NCBI GenBank assembly: GCA_024401055.1
Contig: JAKSLT010000012.1
Coordinates: forward strand, 1-47,936
Length of the DNA: 47,936 nt
Direction: 5' to 3'
Origin: Bacteroidaceae bacterium
GTDB lineage: Bacteria; Bacteroidota; Bacteroidia; Bacteroidales; Bacteroidaceae
The translations under genes were made by a program, and so were the position numbers. Of the stretch, positions 24,459 to 33,072 are shown in pieces (within the stretch, counting starts at the first letter, position 1; each line of letters begins with the position of its first letter). The notes below the pieces were generated by a model. The model saw only the letters and a list, made by a program, of their open reading frames with translations, ran no database searches and had not been told where the DNA came from.

Positions 24459-25730
24459 ATGATGAAGAAATTGTTATTTTTATCCATATTGGCCGCAATG
24501 GCAACAAATACGGCCGTTGCCGACGAGGCCAACCCCAAGCAGGATATGGCGCTGCAAGGCGTCACCTGCCTGCGATTCTGTAAGATTGGCAAGCCCCTCA
24601 CCGTGACGGGCACCATCAAGAACAAAGACTATGTCACGGTGAAGAACCCCGTCATTGTCTATACTCTTGGCGGAGGCGAAGAACACAAGGAGGTCATCTC
24701 CTGCACGCTCTCCCACGGCCAGACAAAGGACTTCTCCTTCGACGTGGCCACCGGCAGTGTCACCGCCGAGGGATTCGCCACGGTCAGTCTGGAACTGAAA
24801 TGGCCCGACGGCTCTGCCGATGCCACGAAGATAGACAACAAGGCCAGTCTCCGCCCCATACTCGTGAGCCGCGCCCCCAACCGCTGTATGGTGGTGGAGG
24901 AAGGCACGGGCAGTTGGTGCGGCTGGTGCGTGCGCGGCATCGTGGGACTTCGTGAAATGAAGAAAGCCTACCCCGACCGCTTCATCGGCATCGCCGTACA
25001 CACCAAGCAGGACCCGCTGCGCGTGGAGAACTACGCCCAGTGGATTGAGCCCGCCATTCCTAACTACCCCGGCTGCCTAGTGAACCGCGACGGCAATACG
25101 CGCAACCCCAGCCCCTCCGTCCTCAGCCAGTATATGCTGATGATGATGCAGTATGCCGACAGCGAGGTGGGCGTCACCGCCACCGTGGGCACCGATGCCA
25201 TCGACGTGACGGCCAGCGTCACCTCCATCGTGAACCTCACCGGCGCCCGCTACCAACTGGCCTTCGTCATCACCGAAGACGGTGTGCCCGGTCGGCAGGA
25301 CAATTTCTACTTTGACGGCAACTCCGGCGAGATGGGCGGCTTTGAGTCGCTGCCCGCGAAGGTGGAATTGGAGTACGCCGATGTGGCACGCGGCATCTGG
25401 CCCAACGCCGAGGGCACGGGCGAGAAGTCGCTGCAAATCCCTGCGAAGATGACCGCCGGCGTGGCCAATGAGTTCACATACCGGATACCCCTTGATGCCT
25501 TTGACTGTCTCGACCTGGGACGATGCAAGGTCATCGCCCTCCTCCTCAACCGCGACAACGGAATGATAGAGAATGCCGCCGAGTGCGAGTTGAGTGCGGA
25601 AGGGATAAAGACCCTCAACCAGCAGACCCCCAACCCCCTTAAAGGGGGCTTTGCCTATGACCTTTGTGGCCGGAAGGTGAGCCCAGACGCTACGGGTGTT
25701 AAGATTGTGAACGGAAAGAAAAAATTATAA
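24459..25730 (+). CDS. Omp28-like exported protein with CxxC motif, second of three
   Basis: The start is the ATG at 24459 (MMKKLLFLSILAAMATNTAVA signal peptide); ATG 24462 is an equal alternative. AAGGAAG lies immediately upstream. One immunoglobulin-like/CARDB-type repeat (about 25-130) is followed by the Omp28-type domain EEGTGSWCGWCVRGIVGL with Cys154 and Cys157, and by PNYPGCLVNRDG. This stretch is very close to the third paralogue. The tail YDLCGRKVSPDATGVKI plus VNGKK resembles a type IX sorting tail and is preceded by a repeat-encoded linker (TPNPLKGGF). The role is unknown; export to the periplasm or surface is inferred. Confidence 0.8.
   Translation: MMKKLLFLSILAAMATNTAVADEANPKQDMALQGVTCLRFCKIGKPLTVTGTIKNKDYVTVKNPVIVYTLGGGEEHKEVISCTLSHGQTKDFSFDVATGSVTAEGFATVSLELKWPDGSADATKIDNKASLRPILVSRAPNRCMVVEEGTGSWCGWCVRGIVGLREMKKAYPDRFIGIAVHTKQDPLRVENYAQWIEPAIPNYPGCLVNRDGNTRNPSPSVLSQYMLMMMQYADSEVGVTATVGTDAIDVTASVTSIVNLTGARYQLAFVITEDGVPGRQDNFYFDGNSGEMGGFESLPAKVELEYADVARGIWPNAEGTGEKSLQIPAKMTAGVANEFTYRIPLDAFDCLDLGRCKVIALLLNRDNGMIENAAECELSAEGIKTLNQQTPNPLKGGFAYDLCGRKVSPDATGVKIVNGKKKL
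25627..25650. repeat. GC-rich palindromic edge repeat, copy 8
   Basis: A short copy with core AACCCCCTTAAAGGGGGCTT. It lies in frame just before the C-terminal tail of the second Omp28-like protein, the same place as copy 7 in the first. Confidence 0.65.
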
Positions 25731-25819
25731 AAGCCCCCCTAAATCCCCCCTTGGGGAGACTTTCAGCGAGTGTCAAACCCACGCTGAGGCTCTCCCCCGG
25801 GGGAACGGGGAGGGGGCTT
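25731..25819. repeat. GC-rich palindromic edge repeat, copy 9
   Basis: The ends AAGCCCCCCTAAATCCCC and GGGGAGGGGGCTT are inverted, with an inner stem CAGCG/CGCTG. It begins directly after the stop of the second Omp28-like gene and ends 16 bases before the start of the third. Confidence 0.75.
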
Positions 25820-25835
25820 CCTAAAAATTTTATAA

Positions 25836-27437
25836 ATGAAAAAGTATATTGTAGCAAGTATCCTGGGCCTTTTCTCCCTCTCGGCCCTTGCTGAAGGTCA
25901 CCACGACCTCTCCATTCTCAGTGCCAAGCCGCAGAAAGAACTGCAGTCCATCGGCAGCGAGGCCTTTGTGGACCTCTCCGTGAAGAACAATGGTGATGAC
26001 AAAGTGTCGAACCCCATTATCCGCTATACCATTGGCGGACAAGTGGTGAAAGAGGCTGCCGCCACTGCGGCCCTCGCTTCCGGTGCCACCAAGAAAGTGG
26101 TGGCCAAAGTACCGGCAGAAGCCGTGACCGCAGAAGGAAAAGTAACCGTCACAATGGAACTCCTTTGGCCCGACGGTGAACCCGATGCCACGCCAGCCGA
26201 CAACAAGGTCGAGGTGGAACTGAACTACATTGAGGCTCTCCACGATATGGCTCTCATCAATCCTTCCGTCACGACCGTCAGTCAACTTGGGCAGCCCCTC
26301 AACCTTACCTTCACCGTGCGTAACAACCACTATGTCGGCGTGGTCAATCCCCGTCTGGCCTACAGCTTCAATGGTGGCAACGTGGTCAAGAAAGCCCTCT
26401 CCTGCACCCTCGCAAATGGACAGGAGAAGGAAATCACCATCTCCATCCCCACCAAGGACATCACCGAGGAAGGCCTTGTGAACATCGCCCTTGAACTCCT
26501 TTGGCGCGACGATGCCGAAGACGTAACCCCCGAAGACAATAAAGCCACCTTGCAGAGCTTCATTACTTCGATGCCCCCCAACCGCCGCATGGTAGTGGAG
26601 GAAGCCACCGGCACTTGGTGTGGCTGGTGCGTGCGCGGTATCGTAGGCCTCCGAGAGATGCGCAAGGAATACGGCGACCGCTTCATCGGCATCGCCGTGC
26701 ACAGTAAGGACGAAATGGCCGAGGTGAACTATTCCAACTTCGTGGTGGAAACCCTCGGCGTTACTGGCTATCCCAGTTGCTTCGTCAATCGTGACGGTGT
26801 GCAGCGCAACCCCAACCCCCTGAAACTCAAAGAACTTATGGATACGTCGTTCCCGCCTTACAGCGACATCAATGTGGCAGTGGAGGGAACCTACAAGGAT
26901 AAAAGCGTGGACGTAACGGCCAGCGTGACCCCCCTCGTGGACATCCCCAGTGCCAACTACCGCGTGGTGTTCGTCATTATTGAGGACGGCATCCACGGCG
27001 TGCAGTACAACTACTATTACGACGGCAAGTCCGGCGAAATGGGCGGCTTTGAGAAACTGCCTGCCAATGTGGAGATGGACTTCGTGGACGTAGCTCGCGG
27101 CGCCTGGCCTAATCCTGCCGGCACGGGCGACTCCTCCGTTCAGCTGCCCTCCAAACTCACGGGCGGCCAGACCGAGAAGGTGGACTACCACATTTCCCTG
27201 CGCAACACGGAAGTCCAAAATGCCAGCAAGTGCCATATCATCGCCCTCGTCATCGACGGCAAGACCGGCGCAATCGCTAACGCCGCCGAAAACTGGCTCT
27301 ATCCCGTAGGCGTAGGCACCGTGATAAAGGAAACCGCTCCCATGCAGGGCGCTACCTATAACCTCAGCGGTCAGCCCGCCGTTAAAGGTGTCGATTCCAT
27401 TATCGTGAAGGACGGCCGGAAGATAATAGTAAAGTAG
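25836..27437 (+). CDS. Omp28-like exported protein with CxxC motif and duplicated N-terminal domain, third of three
   Basis: The 533-residue protein has a signal peptide (MKKYIVASILGLFSLSALA) and then two copies of the CARDB-like repeat, about residues 24-128 and 133-240, each ending in a phrase like LELLWRDDAEDVTPEDNKA. The Omp28-type domain follows with EEATGTWCGWCVRGIVGL (Cys262, Cys265) and GYPSCFVNRDG. Compared with its neighbour at 24459 it has one more N-terminal repeat, which points to internal domain duplication after gene duplication. The tail TYNLSGQPAVKGVDSIIV then KDGRK is a weaker version of the T9SS-like tail and carries no repeat insert. Confidence 0.82.
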   Translation: MKKYIVASILGLFSLSALAEGHHDLSILSAKPQKELQSIGSEAFVDLSVKNNGDDKVSNPIIRYTIGGQVVKEAAATAALASGATKKVVAKVPAEAVTAEGKVTVTMELLWPDGEPDATPADNKVEVELNYIEALHDMALINPSVTTVSQLGQPLNLTFTVRNNHYVGVVNPRLAYSFNGGNVVKKALSCTLANGQEKEITISIPTKDITEEGLVNIALELLWRDDAEDVTPEDNKATLQSFITSMPPNRRMVVEEATGTWCGWCVRGIVGLREMRKEYGDRFIGIAVHSKDEMAEVNYSNFVVETLGVTGYPSCFVNRDGVQRNPNPLKLKELMDTSFPPYSDINVAVEGTYKDKSVDVTASVTPLVDIPSANYRVVFVIIEDGIHGVQYNYYYDGKSGEMGGFEKLPANVEMDFVDVARGAWPNPAGTGDSSVQLPSKLTGGQTEKVDYHISLRNTEVQNASKCHIIALVIDGKTGAIANAAENWLYPVGVGTVIKETAPMQGATYNLSGQPAVKGVDSIIVKDGRKIIVK

Positions 27438-27456
27438 TCAATAACGCAGAACGCTA

Positions 27457-27933
27457 ATGATGAGACGCGTATTTTTGCTTTTCGTAGCCATTGTAGTCAG
27501 TATGGCGGTGTACGCTGAGGATAATAAGCCTGCGTGGTACGACAATGTGTCGTGGACGTACCCCACGGTTAACGCCAACATACCATTAGGTCACGACCGC
27601 TATATCCAGGCGAGCGGACTGATGCATTTCCACCACGGAAATTTCGCAGAGTTTGAGATGAAATACACGCAATCGGGAGACTATGTCTTGCCAAAGGTAA
27701 GGCTTCTCGTAACGCGCATAGCCGATCCGCAGCCCTCAAAGATCGAGGGACTGACAGGCTTTGAGGGTTCGGAGCAACACGATGTTATGGAACTGGTTTT
27801 CGCCAAGGATGAGAAATATCCGAATATCTACAAAGGTTCTATCATCATCGAGAGCTTCATTCCGAATATGGGTACGGGCAGTTGCACAATTATGATAGAC
27901 AGTTCGAACCAGGAACTTGTCAAGAAACACTGA
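27457..27933 (+). CDS. secreted protein of unknown function
   Basis: A 158-residue protein with a signal peptide (MMRRVFLLFVAIVVSMAVYA) followed by a small, aromatic-rich, probably all-beta domain (WYDNVSWTYPTVNANIPLGH near the start). No family is recognised and no T9SS-like tail is visible. It follows the third Omp28-like gene by 19 bases on the same strand, so it may be transcribed with that group. Confidence 0.65.
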   Translation: MMRRVFLLFVAIVVSMAVYAEDNKPAWYDNVSWTYPTVNANIPLGHDRYIQASGLMHFHHGNFAEFEMKYTQSGDYVLPKVRLLVTRIADPQPSKIEGLTGFEGSEQHDVMELVFAKDEKYPNIYKGSIIIESFIPNMGTGSCTIMIDSSNQELVKKH

Positions 27934-27960
27934 ACTGCGGCCATTGAAGCCCCTGAATAT

Positions 27961-28398
27961 ATGACAAAGCGCGAAATAGAAATCTTTCCCATCGCCCAGG
28001 ATGCCGGCACCTTCGTGCAACTCATTGAGGGCGCAGAGGTGCACGCCGGTTTTCCCTCGCCCGTGCAGGAGGCTTACCAGAGCCAGCCTATAGACCTCAA
28101 CAAGGAACTCGTGGCCCATCCTGCCACCACCTATCTTGTCAAGGTGGTGGGCGACTCGATGATAAACGAAGGCATTGATGCCGGCGATATGCTCGTAGTA
28201 GACCGTTCCCTCTTTCCCACGGAAAAAAGCATCGCCGTCTGCATCTATGAAGGCGAGTTCGCCCTCAAGCGCATCGTCCAGCGCGACGGTGCCGTATTCC
28301 TCCTCTCCGGCAACGAAGCCTATCCGCCCATCCTCATCGGCAACCCTACCGACTTGCAAGTATGGGGCGTAGTGGTGTGGGTATTGAAGAGAAAGTAA
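27961..28398 (+). CDS. umuD: UmuD-like S24 autopeptidase (DNA polymerase V accessory subunit)
   Basis: UmuD is cleaved with RecA help and then joins UmuC in error-prone translesion synthesis. The 145-residue protein has the self-cleavage site Ala29-Gly30 in HAGFPSP, the nucleophile Ser66 in VVGDSMINEGI, and the general-base Lys103 in GEFALKRIV. Length is as expected. umuC follows 254 bases downstream, an unusually large gap for this operon, and almost all of it is a MITE-like repeat. Confidence 0.92.
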   Translation: MTKREIEIFPIAQDAGTFVQLIEGAEVHAGFPSPVQEAYQSQPIDLNKELVAHPATTYLVKVVGDSMINEGIDAGDMLVVDRSLFPTEKSIAVCIYEGEFALKRIVQRDGAVFLLSGNEAYPPILIGNPTDLQVWGVVVWVLKRK

Positions 28399-28422
28399 TT
28401 ACTTATACAAATTTGTATTACA

Positions 28423-28620
28423 TATTTTCTTATCAAGAATTTAAGAATTAAAGAATTTTCATCGTGTCTTGAAAATGAATTTTTATGAATTATGCAGTGC
28501 AGCACTGCCGAATCTGAGGCGGCAGGAATTCTGCTGCATCAGGCAGCTAATTCATAAGAATTCTAATATAGAAGGTAAACGCAGAAATTCTTTAATTCTT
28601 AAATTCTTGATAATAAATAT
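28423..28620. repeat. AT-rich ~200-base MITE-like repeat, copy B
   Basis: A close relative of 2016-2210: same inverted ends (CTTATCAAGAATTTAAGAATT against AATTCTTAAATTCTTGATAA) and the same inner hairpins (GCAGTGCAGCACTGC, GCAGGAATTCTGCTGC). It sits between umuD and umuC and ends 32 bases before the apparent umuC start. A perfect 14-base palindrome, ATACAAATTTGTAT, lies just before it at 28405-28418. Confidence 0.82.
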
Positions 28621-28652
28621 CAGACCGGCTTGTACCCAAAACTTCATCCACC

Positions 28653-29930
28653 TTGTTCCTCCACATCGACTGCAACTCCTTTTTTGCCTCCTGTGAAGTC
28701 GCGCTGCGGCCTGACCTCAGGGGGAAGCCCGTCGTGGTGGCCAACTGCAATGAGGCGGGGGGCGGTATTATCCTGGCGCTGACCAAGGAGGCGAAGGCCC
28801 TCGGCCTGAAGCGCGGCAACCCTGTCTTCCAGGTCACGGATATTCTCAATAAGCACGATGTTGCCGTCTTCCCCGCCAATCTTCCGAAATACGTTGACAT
28901 TTCCAAGCGCCTTATGCAGGTCGTGAAAGACCAGGAGGTGGTGCTCGATTTCAAGCAGTACAGCGTGGATGAGTTCTTTGGTCAGTTGCCGCTTACCGAC
29001 CCCGAAGCCCTGCGCCTGTGTGCCTTGCAAGTGAAGCAGCACATTGAGCATTGTACCGGCATTCCCGTCAGTTGTGGTGTGAGTACCACCTACACGCTCG
29101 CCAAGGTCGCCACGTGGTACGCCAAGCACTATCCCGCATACGAAGGCGTGTGCGTGCTGCCGCTTGACAAGTATGAAATAGCCCTGCGCCGCCTGCCCAT
29201 AGAAGACGTTTGGGGCATCGGTCGCCGCACAGTGCCGCAGATGCACGCTCTCAACATCCACACGGCCTGGGACTTCACCCAACGCTCGGCCCACGAGATA
29301 GAACGCCGCTTCCGCATCACCGGCCTGCGCACCTGGCAGGAACTGCGCGGCACGCCCTGTATCAGCATCGACAATCCAGCGATGCAGAAGAGCATCGCCC
29401 ACACCCGCACTTTCGCTCGCATGACGGCCGACAAGGAGCGCCTGCATTCTTACATCAGCGATTTCGCCGTGGCCGCAGCCCGCAAACTCCGCGACCAGCA
29501 CAGCGTCTGCACCCAAGTGTCTGCCTTTATCGCCACCAATCCCCACCGCGACGACCTCCCGCAGTACGCCGACAGCGCCACCGTGCGCCTTCCCGCCGCC
29601 ACGGCCGACACCCGCCTCATCGTGCGCGCCGCCCTTGATGCCCTTGACGCCCTTTACCGCGCGGGCTTCATGTATAAGCGCGCCGGCGTCGTCCTCACCG
29701 ACATCACCTCCGACGCCGCCGTGCAACTCGACCTCTTCACCCAGAGCGCCGAGCTGCATCATAAATCCAAAGCCCTCATGGGCGTCCTTGACCGCCTCAC
29801 CACGCGCTACGGGATGGACAGCGTGCGCCTCGCTTCGCAGTCTCCCGCCGATGAAAAGCCCGACCTCACCAACTTCCAGCCCCTCCGCAACCAGACTACC
29901 GACATCAACGACATCATCGAAGTGAAATAA
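28653..29930 (+). CDS. umuC: UmuC-like Y-family DNA polymerase (Pol V catalytic subunit)
   Basis: A translesion polymerase. The 425-residue protein begins with the catalytic LHIDCNSFFASCE, continues with the QYSVDEFFG acidic motif around residues 107-115, GIPVSCGVSTTYTLAKVA, and the helix-hairpin-helix EDVWGIGRRTVPQM. It ends with the little-finger and UmuC C-terminal regions. The only usable start directly before the conserved first strand is a TTG at 28653, giving MFLHIDCN. No ATG is in place, and this start lies 32 bases from the MITE-like repeat, so insertion may have removed the original start. Otherwise it is full length. Confidence 0.9.
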   Translation: MFLHIDCNSFFASCEVALRPDLRGKPVVVANCNEAGGGIILALTKEAKALGLKRGNPVFQVTDILNKHDVAVFPANLPKYVDISKRLMQVVKDQEVVLDFKQYSVDEFFGQLPLTDPEALRLCALQVKQHIEHCTGIPVSCGVSTTYTLAKVATWYAKHYPAYEGVCVLPLDKYEIALRRLPIEDVWGIGRRTVPQMHALNIHTAWDFTQRSAHEIERRFRITGLRTWQELRGTPCISIDNPAMQKSIAHTRTFARMTADKERLHSYISDFAVAAARKLRDQHSVCTQVSAFIATNPHRDDLPQYADSATVRLPAATADTRLIVRAALDALDALYRAGFMYKRAGVVLTDITSDAAVQLDLFTQSAELHHKSKALMGVLDRLTTRYGMDSVRLASQSPADEKPDLTNFQPLRNQTTDINDIIEVK

Positions 29931-29988
29931 GCAGCATCTCTTGCTCTGCCTGAGGATACTGATGTCCTGCCTGAAGATACAGATGAAG

Positions 29989-30039
29989 AGACATGCGCAC
30001 GCGCAGACTTATTGCTGCGCGTGCGCATTGTCTTTTTTT
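29989..30039 (+). terminator. intrinsic terminator of umuC
   Basis: AGACATGCGCACGCGCAG pairs with CTGCGCGTGCGCATTGTCT across an 8-base loop (one mismatch), followed by seven T. It lies 59 bases after the umuC stop. Confidence 0.88.
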
Positions 30040-30188
30040 ACGTCACTTGCGTCATTCGCACCACCTGTTCCACAGCTCACGCCGACCTCGCCGTGTGTGC
30101 CGGCACCGTGGGTACTGCCGGACGTATTCAAGGCCATTGCGCTCGTCGGGAGGCAGGATCCTTCAAGGCGAAAACCGACCCCGTGTAT

Positions 30189-30276
30189 TTTCCACAATTG
30201 TCGAAATTAATTTTGACAACTGTCGAAAATACTTTTGACAACTGTCGAAAATACTTTTGACAACTGTCGAAATGAA
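30189..30276. repeat. 22-base tandem array, four units
   Basis: Units lie at 30189-30210, 30211-30232, 30233-30254 and 30255-30276, consensus TTTTGACAACTGTCGAAAATAC. Units 2 and 3 are identical. Each unit has a near-palindromic core GACAACTGTC. The array is between the convergent umuC and mnmE genes. I see no gene in 30277-30433. Confidence 0.85.
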
Positions 30277-30433
30277 ATTGGAACTGGGAAAAGAAAAACC
30301 CGTTGAGCATTCGGTGAAACGGAAAATGCAGGCAACGGGAATAATGGCGGATGGTAAAGTGTTGTATTTCCTGTGTTTGACTTTACCGAACAACGAAAAT
30401 AGAAAACTCAGTCAGTGCACGAAGGACGAAAGC

Positions 30434-31723
30434 TTATTTTCCGATGCAAAAGTGGGAGAAAATGTTGTTGAGCGTGTCCTGCGAGGTGATGGTGGTGCCT
30501 GTGAGCTGGCCTATGAGGTGTAGGGTCTGGCGGAGGTCTTCGGCAACAAGGTCTGAGGGCTGACCCGACGTGAGGGCGGTGGCTACGGCAGCGAGGGCGG
30601 CGTGAGCCTGACACAGGATGTCGTGCTGGCGGGCAGAAGTGATGACTGCGGCATCTGCATCTATGGGAGGGATGGCTTGCAGCAGCTCCTGACGGAGGCC
30701 GTCGAGGCCTATGCCGTTGAGGGCGGAGAAGTCGTCGGTCTTGTTTATGCGCCGGATGAGGGTCTGTCCGGTCTTGATGTCGATGTCGGGCCAAGGCACT
30801 CCGGGCTCTGTGAGCATGAGGATGATGCGGGCTTTTTCGGCGGCTTGGAGACTGCGCTGCTGGCCGAGACGTTCAATGGGGTCGGCGGTGTGGCGCAGGC
30901 CGGCGGTGTCGAGAAAGCGGAAAGTGATGCCGGAGATGACGACGGTGTCTTCCACTATGTCGCGCGTGGTGCCTTGCAGGGGGCTGACGATGGCACGCTC
31001 TTCGCCGACAAGGCGGTTGAGCAGGGTGCTCTTGCCCACGTTGGGGGCGCCGATGATGGCAACGGGAACGCCTTGGCGGATAGCCTGTCCTGTGGCGTGG
31101 CTTTCTATGAGGTGGTGGACTTGATTGCTCAGCTCTTGCGTGAGTTGCAGGAGGTGAGGGCGGGAAGCGAACTGGATGTCTTCGTGGTCGGAGAAGTCCA
31201 GTTCGAGTTCGAGAAGGGAGGTGAGCTCCAGAAGTTGAGCGTTGAGTGCTGCGAGCTGAGTGGTTATGCTGCCGCGGAGCTGGGATAAGGCGGCGGCATG
31301 CTGGGCCGAGGTGGTTGCAGCGATGAGGTCGGCAACGGCTTCGGCTTGGGTGAGGTCTATTTTCCCGGCGAGGAAGGCGCGCTGGGTAAATTCTCCGGGC
31401 TGGGCCATGTGGCATCCGTGGCGGGCGAGGAGGCGGAGCGTCTCGCTGATGATGTAGGGGGATCCGTGGCTGGAAATCTCTACGCAGTCTTCGCCGGTAT
31501 ATGAGTGGGGGGCACGAAAAATGGTGACGACGGCTTCGTCGAGAGGTGTGCCGTCGTCGTTGGTAATGAGGCCGAAGAGGGATGTGCGCGCGGGAGCATC
31601 GGCGAGGGACTTTGAGAAGATGGCGTCGGCGCAGGCAATGGCATTGGGGCCGCTGATGCGGATGAGGGCGAGGGCTCCTCCGGGCGCTGTGGCGGGGGCG
31701 CAGATGGTAGGTGTGCTATTCAA
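30434..31723 (-). CDS. mnmE: tRNA uridine-5-carboxymethylaminomethyl GTPase MnmE
   Basis: MnmE works with MnmG to modify the wobble uridine of several tRNAs. The 429-residue protein has the folate-binding N-terminal domain (ICAPATAPGGALALIRISGP), the GTPase P loop GAPNVGKS at 225-232, GTTRD at 251-255, DTAG at 272-275 and NKTD, and the C-terminal catalytic CIGK motif. All parts are in the normal order and length. Its start overlaps the stop of the permease gene upstream by 8 bases. Confidence 0.95.
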   Translation of the reverse strand: MNSTPTICAPATAPGGALALIRISGPNAIACADAIFSKSLADAPARTSLFGLITNDDGTPLDEAVVTIFRAPHSYTGEDCVEISSHGSPYIISETLRLLARHGCHMAQPGEFTQRAFLAGKIDLTQAEAVADLIAATTSAQHAAALSQLRGSITTQLAALNAQLLELTSLLELELDFSDHEDIQFASRPHLLQLTQELSNQVHHLIESHATGQAIRQGVPVAIIGAPNVGKSTLLNRLVGEERAIVSPLQGTTRDIVEDTVVISGITFRFLDTAGLRHTADPIERLGQQRSLQAAEKARIILMLTEPGVPWPDIDIKTGQTLIRRINKTDDFSALNGIGLDGLRQELLQAIPPIDADAAVITSARQHDILCQAHAALAAVATALTSGQPSDLVAEDLRQTLHLIGQLTGTTITSQDTLNNIFSHFCIGK

Positions 31724-32942
31724 AACGGATGGCCTTGGCGGGCTGTATGCGGGTGATGATGTGGCTGGGGATGACGAGTGCGAGGACGGTGATGATGAGC
31801 GTGGCCACGTTGATTATGACGAGGGGGATGATTTGCAGTAGCACGGGCACGGTGTCAACATAATAGGTATCGGGATTGAGATGGATGACCCCCCATTGCT
31901 GCTGTGCGAGGATGAGTGCAATGGCGAGAATGTTTCCCCATAGCATGCCGCGGAGAATAATCATGGCGGCGAAATGGAGGAAGGCATGCCTCACCTGGCT
32001 ATTGCTGGCTCCGAGAGCCTTGAGAATGCCAATGGTCTGGGCACGCTCAAGGATGAGGATAAGTATGCCGCTTATCATGGTGATGCCTGCTACACAAACC
32101 ATTAAACAAATAATGAGCAACATGTTGATGTCAAGAAGGTTTACCCATGAGAAAATCTGCGGGTAATGCTCCTCCACGCTGATGGCTTTGGCATTGTCTT
32201 TCGTGTAGGATGATGCGAGGCGTTGGAGGTGGGGCTGGGCCAAGGGAATCTGCTTGATGTTGTCGAGGGTAACTTCGATGCAGCAGCAAGCATTGGGGCG
32301 TTGTTCTCCCCAGGGGTTGAGGGCAGCCACGGTGGCGAAGGGCGCAAAGACGACGTTGCGGTCGAATAGGGTCATGTGCGTGTCATATATGCCACTGACG
32401 GTAAATCGGCGCGTGTGGATTTCGTCTTCAAAGAAATAGGCAAAGACACGGTCGGCGACGTTGAGCTGCAGGTCGTCGGCCTGGCGCCGGGAGATGAGTA
32501 TCTCGTTGTCGCGCGGCATGCGGCCCTTGATGATGGCCGAATGTATGAAAGTGCTGTCGTAGTCGGGGCCGACGCCTTTGAGCTGTATGGCGAGAAAGTC
32601 GTCCTCAGTCTTGAGTATGCCCATCTTTGTGGCTATGCATTGCACATGGCTCACCGTGGGCTCTTTTTTGATGTCGGCGAGGAAGGAGGGCGTGGCATCT
32701 ATGGCGTATGTCTCGGGAGAGGCTAGCGCGCGCACGTCCATTATCTCTATATGACTGGCCATGCCTTCCATCTTCCCGCTTACTTCTTTCTTGAAGCCGC
32801 TGACGACGGCTTGCGTAACCAGCATAACGGCCAGCCCCACGGCAATGCCGAGGGTGGCCACGCGAACTGCCGGTGCCGAAGCACTGCGGCCCGTGTTGCC
32901 GCTCTTGTAGAAATGGCGGGCTAAAAATAGAGGGAGGGACAA
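31716..32942 (-). CDS. LolC/LolE/FtsX-family ABC transporter permease
   Basis: The 408-residue inner-membrane protein has a first membrane segment at about residues 28-50 (VRVATLGIAVGLAVMLVTQA), a periplasmic MacB-like domain, and three more segments in the C-terminal part. These include the LIICLMVCVAGITMISG stretch followed by ERAQTIGILKALGAS, the FtsX-family coupling motif. It is probably a lipoprotein-releasing (LolCE-like) permease. The partner ATPase is not in this window. Confidence 0.85.
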   Translation of the reverse strand: MSLPLFLARHFYKSGNTGRSASAPAVRVATLGIAVGLAVMLVTQAVVSGFKKEVSGKMEGMASHIEIMDVRALASPETYAIDATPSFLADIKKEPTVSHVQCIATKMGILKTEDDFLAIQLKGVGPDYDSTFIHSAIIKGRMPRDNEILISRRQADDLQLNVADRVFAYFFEDEIHTRRFTVSGIYDTHMTLFDRNVVFAPFATVAALNPWGEQRPNACCCIEVTLDNIKQIPLAQPHLQRLASSYTKDNAKAISVEEHYPQIFSWVNLLDINMLLIICLMVCVAGITMISGILILILERAQTIGILKALGASNSQVRHAFLHFAAMIILRGMLWGNILAIALILAQQQWGVIHLNPDTYYVDTVPVLLQIIPLVIINVATLIITVLALVIPSHIITRIQPAKAIRFE

Positions 32943-33072
32943 GGTGGGGTAGCGAGTTTAGAGTTTAGGGTGGGGCCAGTGAGGCGCGATACCTTTAGAG
33001 CGCGATACCATTAAGAATATTCGCCAGACGTGCGGAAAGCCTTTGACTGGCTTCAGTAAGTATGGCCGCGAT

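Noticed and set aside
30008-30260. Small frames around the umuC terminator
   Set aside because: They run through the terminator stem and the 22-base array and have no protein-like features.
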